Shown here piece after piece: positions 41,339 through 52,668 of a stretch of DNA of 64,000 bases. A program made the translations under genes and the position numbers. The notes under the pieces are model-generated. The model was not told the origin of the DNA. It saw only the letters and a program-made list of their open reading frames with translations, and searched no databases. The stretch's first letter is position 1, and each line of letters opens with the position of its first letter. The stretch is from Viola odorata (Eukaryota > Streptophyta > Magnoliopsida > Malpighiales > Violaceae), in NCBI GenBank assembly GCA_963691705.1, contig OY829537.1:53420304-53484303 (forward strand), given 5' to 3'.

Positions 41339-42464
41339 CCAGCTGTCTCACGGTTGCATTTCCTACCCTTTCTAAAGGTATTCTACGGCTGAAAGCCTGT
41401 TTCCAAGCTTCCTCTTTATTTTCGGTCTTTTGGGTTGTTCTTGAGTTTTGAGCGATTTTTCTTGATTGATCCGTGGCAAAACGTGTTTGGTTTCCCTTGA
41501 TGTGTTTGTGTATGGATTAAATCTGTTTTTCTTCTTCTCTTTCATACGAAACCCGCTTGGTGTTCATAGTTTTCTTCCATCTACCACAAAAATGAGCCAA
41601 GTGTCCTAGGGTACTATTTTGTCTTGTTGCGTGACTCACTCTCCTAGCACATGGGTGGCGGCCTTCAACCCTAAAATACTATAAAGCTGCCATACTCGAT
41701 CATTTATAACCACAACCCCTTATCATGACATCATTGATACTAACACTTGCTCTTATCGACTATTCTCTTATCAATCATTGATACACTTGAGCACATATCA
41801 CTCGCACCCCACTCCTCTTATCGCTACTACTTATCACTTGTGCTTATTAAGTGTGCACTACTTGTCATACAACTTGGGATCTCTTGCACTCAATAAAAAA
41901 ATATAAAAAAAATAAAAAAATAAAAGAGAATTCAAAAAGAAAAGAAATGAATTCAAAACAAAACAAAAAATGGAATCAATTGAGTCAAGGTAAGAGACGT
42001 GAGTTTGTAATTGAAGCCGAGTTGTTTAGGAGATAGGCGCTTGTACTTGAGCCATTGAGGCATTTGATTGTGTTGATTGTCCATTAAGTAATTGTTTTCT
42101 TTGCCTAACTTCGGTTTGATTCTTGAGTAGTTAGAGCTTGCCTTCTTTTTGTCTTTGGTATGTCCTTTTTGATCCGCACACTACTTCTACTCTCGGTCTA
42201 GGTGAGCTGCATTGTTACTCGTGTGCCACACTAAACCTTCCGTGCCCTTTGCTTCATGCCCTTGTTTTCTTGCGTGTCTCATATGTGCCTTAGAGTCTTG
42301 CTAGTCTAAGTCGGATTGGGACGTGAGAGAAAATAGAGAGACGTGAGGGGAGAGCGCATTTGAGAGGAGAGGGAAACACGAGAGAAAAACACAAGTGAGG
42401 GAGGGAACTAACGTTTTTATTTAGAATTCGAATTGTGTTTGTTCACTGTGCAGGTTTCGAGACC
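41339..42464 (+). other. Element F leader, no gene
   Basis: About 1.1 kb. A-rich simple sequence at 41895-41935. The last 150 bases are purine-rich (GAGAGA-type). No convincing ORF. Confidence 0.6.
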
Positions 42465-44240
42465 ATGTCTCACCATGATGCACCCTCGGGAGGGGACTCT
42501 AATGAGTTGGTACATGGGTGCAGCATTGGGGGTTATAGGTTGGATGAGCCCGCGCCGCATGAGGCCTTGGCCAATCTATCGCGCGCAAATGGAGGAGCGT
42601 ATGACGCGCCCAGAGATCATGATGGCCAACCAGCAGGCCATGATGACTCGGATGTTGGAGACACTCACGACCATGTCCCAGCCGCAGCACCTACTCCAAC
42701 CGCAGCCACAAATGCCTCCCCAACCTCCACCTCAAACACAGCCCGTAATACAGCCCCAAACACAACCCCAAACGCATTCCCTAATACAACCCCAAACACA
42801 GCCCTTAATACAGCCCCAAACGCAGCCCCCGCCACACACACAACCCCCGCCTAGGCCACAAGAATGCCTAAAACAGCCAGCCACACACTTCCACCAAAGA
42901 ACCGGCCCAAAGAACCCCAATGACAAGGATTACTATGCCTTCTGCCGCGAGTATGTAGAAGTGGAAGATGTGGACAGCACGGCTAGTGAGGACCTAGCGC
43001 CACCGTAAGGGCTGATCTTAGGCCTACTTAAGCCTCGTACCCACCACTTCGAACCTCCGCCTAAACCCAACAACTACCTAAACACCATGCTCCAAGCCAC
43101 CCGAAACACCGACCCTAATCTATCCGTGACCCGAGCCCCCGGCCTTGCTAATCCTAGGCCACCACCGAGAGGCCCCCGCCGAGAGCCACCTATAGAGCCA
43201 CCGGGACACCCCGAATACGAACGAGAGGATATTATGGCGAGGGAGGCCCACGGTATTTGCGAGATAGGGATGATGACTACCGAAACCCCAAGCTACCCCT
43301 GCCTAGCTTTGAGGGTAAAGATGATCCCGAGGTCTACTTTGATTGGGAGAACAAGATGGAGCGCATCTTTGCTAACTATGACTATTCGGAAGGCAAGAAA
43401 GTCAAGTTAGCTGTGGTTGAATTCACGGGTTTGGCTATCCAATGGTGGGACCGCATTTTGGTAAATAGAAGGCTTGAAGGAGGAAGAGGCATGACCGAAT
43501 AGGGAGAATTATTGAGGGAAATGAGGCGCCACTTTATACCACCTCATTACATGCGAGACTTGCACCAACATCTCCAATCTCTTCGCCAAGGATCCAAAAG
43601 CGTGAGTGAGTATTATCATGAGATGCTCACTCTCATCTTCCGTGCGGAAATCCGAGAGAATGCTGAGGCCACCATGGCCCGATTTGTAGGGGGGCTACAC
43701 AAGGAGATCGCGGATATGATTGATTTCTACACCTACTCATCGTTGGATGAAATGTACCTTCTTGCGGCTAAGATTGAGAGGCAATTAAGCCGAAGGCCCA
43801 AGGCTTCCTCTCATTTGCCGATTGCTACTCCTAACCACACTTCTACCTACAAAAAGCCTTGGTCAAACACCATCAAAATAGCCGCTACCCCAACACCAAA
43901 CACTAACCGAGCCTTGACACCTAGCCCAAACATTACCTCCCACACCTACCCACCTAGACCTCCGAATACTTACACCCCCAAAACCACCTCAAACACCAAC
44001 CCACCCGAGAGGCCTCGCAATAGGGACATCACTTGTTTCAAATGTGCAGGACGGGGCCATATGAAGGCCGAATGTCCTAATAGGGTGGTCATGGTAATGC
44101 GGGAAAGTGGGGAGATCGTTAGCGAAGGGAAGAGGAGAAAGAGAGAAGTCCGAATGAGGTTTGGGAAGGAGAGGAAGGCTCTAGCGAAGGGAACGATGAG
44201 TATGACCATGTGGAAGTGCCTCAATGCCTTGTTGTAAGAA
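42465..44240 (+). pseudogene. Element F gag, one stop and frameshifts
   Basis: ATG at 42465. The frame shifts within the first 100 codons and again near 43240, and a TAG at 43500-43502 probably replaces Trp. Order: an N-terminal helical part (MTRMLETLTTM at about 42650), a Gln/Pro/Thr repeat block (42690-42860), the capsid core (LPSFEGKDDPEVYFDWE at about 43300; QGSKSVSEYYHEM at about 43590) and a CCHC knuckle, CFKCAGRGHMKAEC (about 44035-44076). Gag is less decayed than in A or C. Pol follows in another frame. Confidence 0.85.
42690..42860 (+). repeat. Minisatellite in F gag
   Basis: Imperfect repeats built from CAGCCCCAAACACAACCC-like units encode a Gln, Pro and Thr-rich tract. A Cys-rich minus-strand ORF here is only a shadow of the repeat. 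Confidence 0.8.
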
Positions 44241-44251
44241 GGAATTTGAGC

Positions 44252-47200
44252 ATGAAAGGTCGAGAGGAGGATGCCTCTATTGCGCAAAGGGAGAATCTCT
44301 TCCACACGAGGGGAATGTCTAACGGAATGGTGATGTCCATCATCATCGATAGTGGGAGTTGCGCGAACGTGGCAAGCATGCTCCTCGTGCACTCTTTGGG
44401 ACTTAGCACCACCAAGCATCCCCATCCTTATGTGTTGAATTGGTTCAACGATGGGAATACCGTGAAGGTTCAACGGCAAGTCCTAGTGCACTACAACATC
44501 GGCGGCTACAAGGATAAGCGTCTATGTGATGTGGCTCCTATGCAAGCAAGCCATTTGCTCATAGGCCGTCCTTGGCAATACGACCGAAGGGCAATTCATG
44601 ATGGTTTCAAGAACCATTACAAACTCGAGCATGAGGACCGGAAGTTCCTAATCCCACCCTTGTCACCGAGCCAAGTCTTTGAAGACCAACTCAAATTGGA
44701 AAAGGCTTGCGCTACTTTTGAGATCTCGGCTTCAATACAAAAGAAAGAGTGCGATTGGAGTGGAGAGAAGAAAGTAAGGGGGCACAATGGGGAAAACAGT
44801 CGCCATGAAATTAGAGAGCATGGCGTGAGAGAAGAAAGTAAGGAGAGAGGAGAGAAAAAGAAAGGCCCGAGTGGAAAAACACATCTTGAAAAAAATAAGC
44901 AAGATAGTGAGGCCTTTAGAGAGGCAAGAGTGGAGAGAAAAGTGAGCTTAATGGCTAAAGGGAGAGACATTAGGATTGCGCTAGTGATGCACAAACCAAT
45001 TGTTCTTATTGATTTCAAGCCTTTTGCTTTAAATGCTTCTAACCTTAACCCTCCCTTACCGAAGATGATTTCCCCTCTTTTGCTAGATTTTCAAGATGTC
45101 TTCCCCACGGATGTGCCCGAAGGTCTACCTCCTCTAAGGGGAATTGAGCACAAGATTGACTTTGTGCCCGGCTCCACCTTGCCCAATCGCCCCGCCTATC
45201 GTTGCAATCCAAAGGAGACACAAGAGTTGCAAGCTCAAGTCAACGGGTTGTTGGCCAAGGGGTTCATCCGAGAGAGCCTTTCTCCTTGCGCCGTTCCGGT
45301 CATCCTTGTACCCAAAAAGGATGGAAGTTGGAGGATGTGCATGGACTGTCGTGCCATAAATAAAATCACGGTGAAGTATTCCCATCCAATCCCTCACTTA
45401 GATGATATGTTGGATGAATTATGCCATGCTAAGATGTTTTCTAAAATTGACTTGGTCAGTGGGTACCATCAAATTAGAATGCATGAAGGGGACCAATGGA
45501 AAACCGCTTTTAAAACAAAATATGGACTTTATGAATGGTTAGTAATGTCGTTCGGCCTCACTAATGCACCAAGCACTTTCATGCGCTTAATGAACCATGT
45601 TTTAAGAGCATTTATTGGTCACTTTGTCGTGGTATATTTTGATGACATCCTAGTCTATAGCACTTCACCACAAGCACACCTTGAACACTTGCGCCAAGTG
45701 TTCCAAACCCTTCGTAAGCACAAATTGTATGCTAAGCTCTCTAAATGTGAATTTTGCTTGGAAGAGGTGCATTTTCTTGGTTTTCTTGTAGGAACCGAAG
45801 GTCTCAAGGTGGACAATGAGAAGGTGAAAGCCATAGCCGAATGGCCTACACCCACTACCGTTGGGGAGATCCGATCCTTTCATGGCTTTGCGGGGTTCTA
45901 TAGGCGCTTCGTGAGGGACTTCTCCACCATCGCGGCCCTTCTCAATGACCTAACAAAGAAGGATGTTCCTTTCGTTTGGGGCAAGGCGCAAGAAGAGGCC
46001 TTTAACACCCTTAAGGCTCGGCTTACATCTAGCCCGGTGCTTGTCTTACCCAACTTTGACAAGACATTCGAGGTAGAATGTGATGCGAGTGGCATAGGTA
46101 TTGGGGTCGTACTCATTCAAGAGAAGAGTCCCGTGGCCTATTTTAGCAAGAAGCTCAAGGCGGCACAACTCAATTATTGCACCTATGACAAGGAATTGTA
46201 CGCCTTGGTGAGGGCTTTGGCCGTGTGGGAGCATTACCTATTACCGAAGGAATTTGTGGTCCACACGGATCACTTGAGCCTCAAATATCTCAAGGGCCAA
46301 GGCAAGCTCAACAAGAGGCATGCGGCATGGATGGAATTCATTGAGAGGTTTTCCTATCACATCAAGTACCTCAAGGGTAAAGACAACGTGGTAACCGATG
46401 CGCTATCACGTAGGTACGCTCTTCTTACCTCTCTTCACTCACGCCTTCTAGGCTTTTCTCACATCACCACCTTGTATGCCTCGGATGAGGATTTTCGTGA
46501 TATGTATCTTGCATGTGCTAATGGGGTATTTGATCATTTCACCTTGCGGGAGGGATTCCTTTTTCGTAAGGGGCGCTTATGTATTCCTCAATGTAGCACG
46601 CGAGAGTTGCTTGTGAGAGAGGCACATGGGGGAGGGTTAATGGGACACTTTGGGATTGAAAAGACACTAAACACACTAAAAGAACACTTTTATTGGCCTA
46701 AAATGAAAAAGTTAGTGTCTCGGGTTGTTAATGCTTGTCTTGCATGTAAACGGGCTAAAACTAAGGGAATTAACCACGGTCATTACATGCCTCTACCCGT
46801 AGCTTCCCACCCTTGGTGTGACATTTCCATGGACTTTGTGTTAGGACTTCCACGCACTAAGCACGACAAAGATGCCATTTTTGTTGTTGTGGACCGATTC
46901 TCTAAAATGGCACACTTTGTCCCTTGTCATTCTACTTGCGATGCCTCACATGTTGCTACTTTGTTCTTTCGTGAAATAGTTAGGCTACATGGCGTGCCAT
47001 GCACTATTGTTAGTGATAGGGATAGCAAATTCCTTGCACACTTTTGGCGTGTTTTGTGGGCTAAAATGGGCACTAAGCTTCTCTTTTCTACTTCGTACCA
47101 CCCTCAAACGGATGGGCAAACTGAGGTAGTAAATAGGACCCTTGGCAATATGTTGCGTGCGTTGATCAGGCAAAATCCCAAATCTTGGGAAGAAAGCATT

Positions 47201-47761
47201 CCGTTTATAGAATTTGCCTACAATCGCACAATGCACTCCACTACTCACTTTTCTCCATTTGAACTAGTCTATAGGTTCAATCCTCTAACCCCCATGGACT
47301 TGTTACCTATTCCTTTGACGGCTTGTGATACTCTAGATGGAGAAGCCAAGGCGGAGCTCGTAAAAGGGATACACACGGCGGCTAAGGAGCGCATTGAGGC
47401 CATCAACGCCAAGCTTATCAAGAAACGTGAAGAAGGCCGAACTATTCGTTCCTTTGAAGTAGGCGATTGGGTCTGGGTCAATTGGTCCAAGGAACGCCGG
47501 GCCACTAAGCTTAGCGCACGGGGAGACGACCCCTTTCTTATCCTTGAAAAAATTAGCGATAACGCTTATGTCCTTGATATCCCTTCTTCTTACGGCAACA
47601 CTCATCACACCTTTAATATTAATGACCTTACTCCTTTCTTTATAGGTGACAACGTCGATAAGGAGTCGGATTCGAGGGCGAATCCATTTGAAGGGGGAGG
47701 GGATGATATGAGCCCAAGGGCCCATACACACACGGGCCAAGGACAAGGAGCAAAGCCATGA
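44252..47761 (+). CDS. Element F pol, intact polyprotein
   Basis: The first ATG of the open frame is 44252; the frame is open from 44210 to 47761. Retropepsin has an intact DSGS (about 44348-44359). The RT has motif A ([14 protein letters not shown]) and YFDDILVYS (about 45638). RNase H has FEVECDASG and HTDH (about 46263). Integrase has the HHCC finger (CLACKRAK at about 46736) and all DDE residues ([25 protein letters not shown]). The C-terminal domain has the GDWVWV motif, and the protein ends [13 protein letters not shown] then runs into the 3' LTR. About 1170 codons with no break, the best preserved pol here. No chromodomain is seen. It could have mobilised A and E. Confidence 0.92.
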   Translation: MKGREEDASIAQRENLFHTRGMSNGMVMSIIIDSGSCANVASMLLVHSLGLSTTKHPHPYVLNWFNDGNTVKVQRQVLVHYNIGGYKDKRLCDVAPMQASHLLIGRPWQYDRRAIHDGFKNHYKLEHEDRKFLIPPLSPSQVFEDQLKLEKACATFEISASIQKKECDWSGEKKVRGHNGENSRHEIREHGVREESKERGEKKKGPSGKTHLEKNKQDSEAFREARVERKVSLMAKGRDIRIALVMHKPIVLIDFKPFALNASNLNPPLPKMISPLLLDFQDVFPTDVPEGLPPLRGIEHKIDFVPGSTLPNRPAYRCNPKETQELQAQVNGLLAKGFIRESLSPCAVPVILVPKKDGSWRMCMDCRAINKITVKYSHPIPHLDDMLDELCHAKMFSKIDLVSGYHQIRMHEGDQWKTAFKTKYGLYEWLVMSFGLTNAPSTFMRLMNHVLRAFIGHFVVVYFDDILVYSTSPQAHLEHLRQVFQTLRKHKLYAKLSKCEFCLEEVHFLGFLVGTEGLKVDNEKVKAIAEWPTPTTVGEIRSFHGFAGFYRRFVRDFSTIAALLNDLTKKDVPFVWGKAQEEAFNTLKARLTSSPVLVLPNFDKTFEVECDASGIGIGVVLIQEKSPVAYFSKKLKAAQLNYCTYDKELYALVRALAVWEHYLLPKEFVVHTDHLSLKYLKGQGKLNKRHAAWMEFIERFSYHIKYLKGKDNVVTDALSRRYALLTSLHSRLLGFSHITTLYASDEDFRDMYLACANGVFDHFTLREGFLFRKGRLCIPQCSTRELLVREAHGGGLMGHFGIEKTLNTLKEHFYWPKMKKLVSRVVNACLACKRAKTKGINHGHYMPLPVASHPWCDISMDFVLGLPRTKHDKDAIFVVVDRFSKMAHFVPCHSTCDASHVATLFFREIVRLHGVPCTIVSDRDSKFLAHFWRVLWAKMGTKLLFSTSYHPQTDGQTEVVNRTLGNMLRALIRQNPKSWEESIPFIEFAYNRTMHSTTHFSPFELVYRFNPLTPMDLLPIPLTACDTLDGEAKAELVKGIHTAAKERIEAINAKLIKKREEGRTIRSFEVGDWVWVNWSKERRATKLSARGDDPFLILEKISDNAYVLDIPSSYGNTHHTFNINDLTPFFIGDNVDKESDSRANPFEGGGDDMSPRAHTHTGQGQGAKP
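47690..47703 (+). other. Element F polypurine tract
   Basis: GAAGGGGGAGGGGA abuts the 3' LTR start TGATATGAG. Confidence 0.9.
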
Positions 47762-48770
47762 TAGCCTTGTTCTTGAAGGCGCTTAGAACCGAGGAAAGTA
47801 GCACGGAGGCCGCAAGCCTTTGGAGGCTTTGTGTCTACGCCAACGACTCAACTCGCAGCCTCATGCCCGAGTCCGAGTCCCATCGGAAGCCCAAACCCAC
47901 ACCCAGCGCTTTGGCCACGGCTCGCAGCCTCACGCCCGAGCTCGCGCTCTATCGGAAGCCCAAGGCTGCGCCTTGCGCCTTGGCTTCGGCCCACGACCTA
48001 TCGCTCGAGCCTAAGGCTAGCATCAGCCCGGCCTCGGCCTCGCATGAGTCTCGCGCCTCGACCCACCCAAAGCCACAGACCTCGGCTGCGCCTAAGCCTC
48101 ACGCCTCGGCCAGCGCCCAGCCTCGCGGCCCACGCCTCGGCCAAGCCTATGACCCATCACTCGGCCAAGCCAACACCATGTCTCTCGGCCAGCCATGAGC
48201 CTTGTCAACCAGCCAAGGCCGAGACATGTCATTCACTCAAGAGGGCCCGCGTGACTCATGAGTAGAAGCTTCCCTTTTGTCCAAGGGTCTCAAGGGTCTT
48301 TTCCCTTGTAAGTATCTAGCCTATAAATAGGAAAGACTTAGCTACATTTTAGGGTGCTTATTGATTTGTGAGATTTCTCTCTAAGCCATAAGCCGCACTC
48401 TAGACTAGCTCTAGGAGGATCTTAGATCCATTCGTCCACCTTCACCAAGGTGGCCGAGAGTCAAGCTTTCCTTACGAAAGCTCCGGCCTTGGTTGAGGTC
48501 CGATCAAGGTAGTGTCCTTGTAAACCTTGATCCGTTGTCCAAATATAATCAACTTGTTCCTTTCGTTAAACACCCCCTTGTTCATTTCCGATTCACCTCC
48601 ATTTCCTAATTCGTTCCCTTTCATTTCTGCTGCAACACTCCACCTAAAACCCCATCCAAACCTCCTCCGCAACTCGTTCCCACTTCCGATCCGCAAAGCC
48701 AACCGAGCCCAAGACTAGATCCGGTCATCTCAAGCACGTCCAAGCCATTCAAGGCGTTTGGACGCTATCA
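47704..48770 (+). repeat. Element F 3' LTR (complete)
   Basis: 1067 bp, TGATATGAGCCC to GACGCTATCA. It has a direct repeat of about 69 bases (47852-47920 and 47921-47985) and a TATA box, CTATAAATAG, at 48321-48330. Confidence 0.95.
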
Positions 48771-49778
48771 GTAGGCCCAAATTTACTCCTCTACCCCATA
48801 CTGGTAACCAATTGTCAAGAAAATGAGAGGCTTGAGCAGAAATACCCCGCCCTCTTCCGGCGACTGTCTTAGTTCTCCTATTCTTTAATGGGATATTCTG
48901 ACGACTGAAGCCCCTAGATGGCGGAGAAGCTGGCAGCGTTTGGAGCAGCACCACATTCAAGGGAGTGTTATTCCCTCCGGATGATTGACCCTCAGTTTTT
49001 TCTGCCAATAAACTATGTTAGAACAACAAGCAAATCAAAGCGATAACGCGAAAAGAGAAAAACTCAACCGTAACTCTCTCTTCCAGATGCCTGTACAAAG
49101 CGAACTCCCGAATATGGAAGGACGTATCTATCTCTAACAGGGCGTTAGCCTGAGCCAACTCGTCTCTAGACAACACTACTGGTTTTTCCCAAACACCACT
49201 AGTAATCTCTCGATTAAAACCTCTGCGCCACAAACGGGAAGGCAGTTCGATAATGAAGAAGCCGCTCTTCCAACCGGTCACAGTCTCCTCAAAGCCCCGA
49301 AACTTCCGCCAGAACGACTGCACGAACGCGTCATCCCACTAGGGGCAATATCGACTAAACAGTTACGACACTTTAAGCTAAAGAATTTAAAGAATAAATC
49401 GACAGACGTAGTAAAGATGCCCTTCATCTCGCAAGCACAAAGAAAGGCATAAATTCCACACAGGAAGAAGGATATATCTGAGCTGGATTAATATCATATC
49501 GGCGCAATAATTTCTCTACAGAAGTATGAAGTGGGAAACGAAAGCCATAAAGGAACATCTTAAAGTAAACCATTCTATAGTTTCCCTATAATGGATCATG
49601 AAGCCACATGCTATCCTCAGGAACGATAACGGAATAACCAGGGGGAAAAGTGATACGATGACTCTCTAATTCAGCCTTCAAAATCGTTTCACAAGAAAAA
49701 ATACTGGGTGTTTTATCGACTTCTGGATCTAAAGACCTCTGAAAACCCCTATGAGCTCTAGTCTTACGTATAATGAAT
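48771..49778 (-). pseudogene. Element B antisense gene beta, N-terminal part
   Basis: The minus-strand continuation of 19330-20421 across element F. It has the same order as D's beta: SLDPEVDKTPSIFSC, PPGYSVIVPED, the FRFPLHTSVEKLLRRY..INPAQI core (about 49560-49480) and IELPSRLWRRGF (about 49230). At the start codon D has ATG, but B has no ATG (the minus strand there reads ATTATA). The middle has frame changes near 49450-49320. After the LEERVT stretch a likely intron follows (about 49065-49000, acceptor TATTGGCAG) at the position equivalent to alpha's intron. Confidence 0.65.
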
Positions 49779-50262
49779 CAACAAAAATAAAATCTGAAGA
49801 AGATGGAGTGAAATACCTTGAAAGAAAAGAATTACAGGTGAGCTAGTGGAGGACAGCGGAAGAGCAAGAAATTCTTCGTGATAAAGCAGAAGGAAAAGGA
49901 AAAAGGAAATTTGAAATGAGGGCGAAAAGAGTAAGAAATAGAAAGTAGTCTCCTCTTAAAGGACTAAGTGCCACCACATTAATTGAGCAGCCAATCATAT
50001 GAAGACGCGTGTAGAAAGGAAGCGGCCACGTGGAATCATATTAAAGGAGAATTTAAGACCAAGCAGTTACTCGTCACATCTTTTCGAGGGGCGGTTACTT
50101 TTGACCGAGTCAGACGGTTACAGAACAGTTACTTCAAAATAACTAACGCGTTCGCGTTAGGTATTAAAGAAATTGGGAAGAAAATGCAAAAACGGTAACA
50201 AAGGATAATTGCAAATAATTCATAAAGCCATATGGCATCTACAAGGCGTATAACGCTTAAAG

Positions 50263-50721
50263 TCAGTCCTCATCAAGCCAGTAAGAAGGCCAGTAGAACT
50301 CATCTCCATCCGAAGACAGTAGCCCATCATTGACAAATAGGAAAGGCTCGTCAACCCTTCTCTCTTGACCTAGCTTTGACGGAGGGTCCTCCGAAGGACT
50401 TTTCCCCTTTGTAAGAGTAGTGCATGAATACCCCTTGACGACAGAGGCCGTAACTTCAGAACTGATATCACTAGTAGAATCTCTTTCCAAGAAATGACTA
50501 ATGTAAGGAAATAGTTCATCACCCTTCCGTACGGAAGGGATGTAGAAGTCAGAAGACGTGCTGACAGTCTCAGAGATCTTCTTCTTCGACCTCTTACGAT
50601 TCTTACGATGGGAGAACTGCCTTTTCAGGCATGGGGGAGAAGGATCGTCAGAATCTGGAGAAGTTGGAGGAGTTGGTAGGGAGTCACGTTCGGCAGCATC
50701 TATGGAATATGAGTCAGTCAT
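50263..50721 (-). CDS. Element B antisense gene gamma
   Basis: ATG at 50721; 152 codons, open. It has the same N-terminal DSLPTPPTSPDSD as in D, a strongly basic block (KNRKRSKKK at about 50600), a Ser-rich middle and an acidic aromatic end (PSYWLDED). The middle has diverged far from D's while both ends are kept, which suggests that two short motifs are what matters. TATA-like box at 50786-50797. Confidence 0.6.
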   Translation of the reverse strand: MTDSYSIDAAERDSLPTPPTSPDSDDPSPPCLKRQFSHRKNRKRSKKKISETVSTSSDFYIPSVRKGDELFPYISHFLERDSTSDISSEVTASVVKGYSCTTLTKGKSPSEDPPSKLGQERRVDEPFLFVNDGLLSSDGDEFYWPSYWLDED

Positions 50722-51058
50722 GAAATGGCAAGCAATTTCAACAGTAAAATGAAATGAAGATGAATAGAAAAAAGAAAGGAAAACCCCATTAAATAGCCAT
50801 AGGGAAGGGACTTTCCTGCCTTTTGGCACTAGGATAATTAATGCATTTCGAGAAGAATTATCATAATTACATAATCCAATCTTACGTGATCGCACCTGCT
50901 AGAAAGTCACACTAGTCAAGAGGCGCCGAAAAACCACCCAATCATTTACCATTGGGAGTGCAGCATAAAGTCAAATACCAAAAACGGTTGAGTAAAACAT
51001 TTATTGCCAAGTGGCGGATAAGGAACACGAATATTGAGAGAATACGTCCCGCAGAGGA

Positions 51059-51078
51059 CTCATTTTCAGTTGGGCTTG
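51059..51078 (-). promoter_or_regulatory. Repeated 20-base motif, internal copy in B
   Basis: CTCATTTTCAGTTGGGCTTG, identical to D's internal copy (34531-34550) and at a similar distance (about 340 bases) from gamma's ATG. Confidence 0.6.
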
Positions 51079-51171
51079 CAATCGCCTCGACTGGCGTAAC
51101 GATTCATACGACATTAGAAGCAGAGGACAGCGAAGAAGATACCAGAAAAGGCATTTTTATTTATTCACGGC

Positions 51172-51597
51172 CTAAGTGGCCCAAGCGCCTAAGCGCGTAC
51201 AGCAAAAGCATAACAAGAAAAAACAAAGAGATGGCGGTCGGCGATCAAGCATGGGAATCTCCTTTACGGCATCCGCCACCAAAGTCAGTTCGGAGGAGGA
51301 AACCCTCATGCCCTTCAAGCAGCATCCCAGCATATCCTTCCTTTGTTGCAGCATGGTCATGACCACCTCGATACGGGAAACAGCAACAGCCAGCTTAGAC
51401 ACATTCTCCAGAGGACTAAAATCCTCCATTGAAGCTGCACCTTGTCTGGACAAAAGAGGGTTCATCATCCCTTGAAGCTCCAGAATATCCTCAGAGGTTT
51501 TGGTTAGCATATTTTCCACAAAGCCCACATCAGCCTGGTTGAGGTTTTTTAGAGTGTGAGCCTTTGAGATCAAGAAGTTCTTTGTCAGATCATCCAT
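51172..51597 (-). CDS. Element B antisense gene delta
   Basis: ATG at 51597; 141 codons, open. Helical throughout (MDDLTKNFLISKAHTLKNLN, QRKDMLGCCLKGM). It matches D's delta up to the EIPM/DIPV stretch (about 51240), after which the ends differ, so B's tail may be frameshifted. TATA box at 51654-51664. Confidence 0.6.
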   Translation of the reverse strand: MDDLTKNFLISKAHTLKNLNQADVGFVENMLTKTSEDILELQGMMNPLLSRQGAASMEDFSPLENVSKLAVAVSRIEVVMTMLQQRKDMLGCCLKGMRVSSSELTLVADAVKEIPMLDRRPPSLCFFLLCFCCTRLGAWAT

Positions 51598-51777
51598 GAT
51601 GAAAATGCCGAGATGAATGCAGAAAAATGTGAAGAGTCGAAGCAAAGGAAGGTTCAATTTATAGGCCCCAAGGAATGATTGTGCGAAAGAACGCGTTATC
51701 AAGTCACCCCGTTGTCTTGAAGATTGTAAGGCAGGCAAGGCCAAAAATGAAATGGCATCCCTTGGTAAACACTCGGG

Positions 51778-51797
51778 CTCATTTTCGGTTGGGCTTG
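51778..51797 (-). promoter_or_regulatory. Repeated 20-base motif abutting B's 3' LTR
   Basis: CTCATTTTCGGTTGGGCTTG (one difference) ends at the base before TGATAACT of the LTR, as in element D. Confidence 0.55.
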
Positions 51798-52273
51798 TGA
51801 TAACTATAAATGAGACTTTAAGGGCGTTATCGTCCATAAACCACGCGGCAGGGACCGGAGTACTGTAGCTGTCGGCATGACCACTGTAGCCGTCACCTCC
51901 TATGTGGATCTAGGGGGGTCTCCATCAACGCGGCGTTATCCCATCTCTAGATAACGTGCAACGATAACGTGCTTCTTTAATAGGGAACCCCAACCGTCTG
52001 TCAAAACCCGTCATCATCCTCAGATAACGGGGTTCTCCAAGGTAACACCTAGTTTCTGCCTATAAATACCCCCATGATCAAAGAGAAAGGTAAGCCTAGG
52101 ATTGCTGGCCAAAACTCTGTTATTCTCACCACTCTCACTGACTTAAGCATCAGATGTCTACGCCAAAGACCCCCTCCGACGCTTTACAGATACATCGGAC
52201 GGCAGTGAACAGCAACTTCGAGAAGCCATATGGCTTCCCCTTTTGCCCTCCAATACGAGTCCGGATCTTATCA
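51798..52273 (+). repeat. Element B 3' LTR
   Basis: TGATAACTATAAATGAGACT to CTTATCA. Then element A's LTR resumes with GACTC. Confidence 0.9.
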
Positions 52274-52668
52274 GACTCAAATCAATGGCTTTCCAAACCA
52301 AATAGATAAGCACCAAGAGAACTTATAATGAGAGTTAGGAGGCTAAAGCACTCAACTAAGTTTCATCAAAATACAAGCTAAGTTTACAAAATGAATGGAA
52401 AGAGCTATTTATACAATGCTTCAAAATGGTCGGCTTCTTCTTGAAAACCGGGACTAGAGGTATGCCGTTAAGGGCTTGGCGTCATACTGCTAGTCTCGAT
52501 AATTATTGTGTCAATTTTGGCAATTGATGGTCGAGACTGATGGTATGTCTCTAGTGGCTTGGCGGCATACCGTTAAGGACTTTTCCTTCAAAAAACTACT
52601 TCAAGTCCTTCAAAAGGTTGTGTTCTTGGTTTCATGCCTTAGGGATTGGCACATGGGGTGCTAGGGCT
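52274..52668 (-). repeat. Element A 5' LTR, second part
   Basis: Matches 2676-3065 of the complete LTR. The last 100 bases and the outer end are missing; at about 52668 the sequence changes. Confidence 0.85.

Larger units (their letters stand above)
20422..48770 (+). mobile_element. Element F, Ty3/gypsy with intact pol, nested E and D
   Basis: The 3' LTR (47704-48770) and the fragments of the 5' LTR (20422-20693 and 41154-41324) flank a primer site, leader, gag and a long open pol. F lies in antisense gene beta of B; the flanks share GTAG (20418-20421 and 48771-48774), consistent with a 4-bp or slightly altered 5-bp duplication. Element E split the 5' LTR, and about 640 bases of that LTR are missing at E's right edge. 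Confidence 0.85.
7175..52273 (+). mobile_element. Element B, Tat/Ogre-like, carries nested C and F
   Basis: LTRs at 7168-7655 and 51798-52273 are homologous and in the same orientation. Between them B supplies gag (7742-9783), protease to the second RNase H (17154-19332), antisense genes (19330-20421 with 48771-49778, then 50263-50721 and 51172-51597) and the 3' LTR. About 5 kb from the second RNase H to the end of antisense gene beta, including integrase, was lost by deletion at 19330. Element C interrupts B at 9784 and element F at 20422. Confidence 0.8.

Noticed and set aside
42732..42926. Cys/Gly/Trp-rich minus-strand ORF
   Set aside because: Shadow of the Gln/Pro/Thr minisatellite of F gag; the repeats are out of phase with any known Cys-rich family.
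44210..44251. Upstream start for F pol
   Set aside because: The codon at 44210 is GTG; the first ATG is 44252. The true polyprotein is probably reached from gag by frameshift.
47390..47761. Chromodomain after integrase of F
   Set aside because: The C-terminus shows the GDWVWV core and the short tail but no aromatic cage pattern, so no chromodomain is called.
48472..48702. ORF in the F LTR on the minus strand (also at 41106-41375 in other frames)
   Set aside because: LTR sequence with no sign of selection; the frames differ between the two LTR copies.
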